Assembly (NCBI GenBank): GCA_018713405.1
Contig: DVOR01000043.1
Span: 1-6,815, forward strand
DNA length: 6,815 nucleotides
DNA from: Candidatus Spyradenecus faecavium
Lineage (GTDB): Bacteria > Verrucomicrobiota > Kiritimatiellia > RFP12 > DVOR01
Direction: 5' to 3'
The notes under the pieces are model-generated. The model saw only the letters and a list, made by a program, of their open reading frames with translations, was not told where the DNA came from and ran no database searches. This document shows, one piece after another, positions 6,621-6,815 of the stretch; positions within the stretch are counted from its first letter, which is position 1, and each line of letters opens with the position of its first letter. The position numbers and the translations under genes are program-made.

Positions 6621-6701
6621 AAACCCTAAGGGGCCCGAGGCGAAACCCTAAGGGGTTTGACCCAAAACCCTAAGGGTTTCGAGGCAAACCCTTAAGGGTT
6701 T
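6621..6701. repeat. Four tandem palindromic repeats, AAACCCTAAGGGTTT type, 21-22 bp period
   Basis: Copies begin at 6621, 6643, 6665 and 6686, giving steps of 22, 22 and 21 bp. Copy 4 (AAACCCTTAAGGGTTT, 6686-6701) is a perfect 16-bp palindrome. Copy 3 (6665-6679) has 7-bp arms around one central base. Copy 2 (6643-6658) has one extra G. Copy 1 (6621-6633) has lost its right TTT and runs into GGGCCC. The spacers are related: CCCGAGGCG, GACCCA and CGAGGC. Copies this similar within a non-coding gap imply tandem duplication or selection for regularly spaced sites. Function is unknown. The motif contains CCCTAA but the unit is palindromic, so it is not a telomere repeat. Confidence 0.85.
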
Positions 6702-6725
6702 CGGAAATTCATCAGCACTTATGCA

Positions 6726-6752
6726 GAATCGGTCCCTGGACGGGGCCGATTC
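6726..6752. other. Hairpin 1 in the 3' intergenic region
   Basis: GAATCGG (6726-6732) pairs with CCGATTC (6746-6752). The stem extends inward through TCCC and GGGG (one G-T wobble) to 11 bp with the 5-nt loop TGGAC. No T-run follows it, so it is not a terminator in the + direction. The octamer CGATTCGG that includes its 3' arm (6747-6754) recurs at 6796-6803. It could be part of a structured RNA, a 5' leader of a gene beyond the window, or a protein site. Confidence 0.6.
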
Positions 6753-6758
6753 GGAAGT

Positions 6759-6778
6759 TTGGCGGCTTGAGTCGCCAA
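6759..6778. other. Hairpin 2 in the 3' intergenic region
   Basis: TTGGCGGC (6759-6766) pairs with GTCGCCAA (6771-6778), including one G-T wobble, around the tetraloop TTGA. It starts 6 nt after hairpin 1. There is no T-run after it. Confidence 0.55.
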
Positions 6779-6815
6779 GGCGAACAAGGTGCGGGCGATT
6801 CGGCGGGGATTGTCC

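Noticed and set aside
6657..6685. TTGACC (6657-6662) as a -35 box inside the repeat array
   Set aside because: The sequence 17 nt downstream is CGAGGC, which is nothing like a -10 box.
6621..6701. CRISPR array or telomere-like repeat
   Set aside because: The units are about 15 bp with spacers of only 6-9 bp that resemble each other, so this is not CRISPR. The unit is a palindrome and not a simple CCCTAA tandem, so it is not telomeric.
6721..6815. Open frame from ATG 6721 running off the window edge
   Set aside because: No convincing ribosome binding site, unfamiliar composition, and it covers two hairpins; 31 codons are too few to support a gene.

Overview
The window reads as part of a high-GC, Gram-negative-type bacterial chromosome. 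Six features of the coding content point that way: meso-DAP synthesis (dapF), a Tat-type export signal on a GH109-like protein, strong AAGGAG ribosome binding sites, intrinsic terminators, and a sugar-scavenging set of GH109-like protein, ROK protein and MFS sugar porter. That combination is familiar from the PVC group (Verrucomicrobiota, Kiritimatiellota, Lentisphaerota), often gut-associated. This taxonomic guess is an inference from gene content and style; no marker gene here settles it.

Layout, all on the + strand. (1) Positions 2-2025 hold a compact housekeeping run: the 3' part of ruvA (its N-terminus lies outside the window), dapF 12 nt later, and rsmE overlapping dapF by 4 nt (ATGA). 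(2) Positions 2022-2115 hold a promoter-like TTGACC-17-TACACT overlapping the rsmE stop codon, followed by an inverted repeat. (3) Positions 2116-6543 hold a carbohydrate cassette: a Tat-signal Gfo/Idh/MocA protein that resembles the NAD-dependent glycosidases of GH109, a divergent ROK-family kinase-like protein with about 155 extra N-terminal residues, and a 12-TM sugar porter. A textbook terminator hairpin sits between the ROK gene and the porter gene, and a second one follows the porter. (4) Positions 6592-6815 are non-coding as far as I can tell. They carry four copies of a palindromic AAACCCTAAGGGTTT-type repeat with a 21-22 bp period, then two consecutive hairpins.

Working model (inference): the Tat-exported, cofactor-loaded glycosidase releases a sugar such as N-acetylgalactosamine outside the cytoplasm, the porter imports it, and the ROK protein phosphorylates it. 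The least ordinary elements are the ROK protein (novel N-terminal region, zinc motif lost, sugar/zinc His replaced by Phe), the terminator placed directly before the porter's ribosome binding site, and the palindromic repeat array with its neighbouring hairpins. I found no clear evidence of a mobile element, CRISPR array, tRNA or rRNA.
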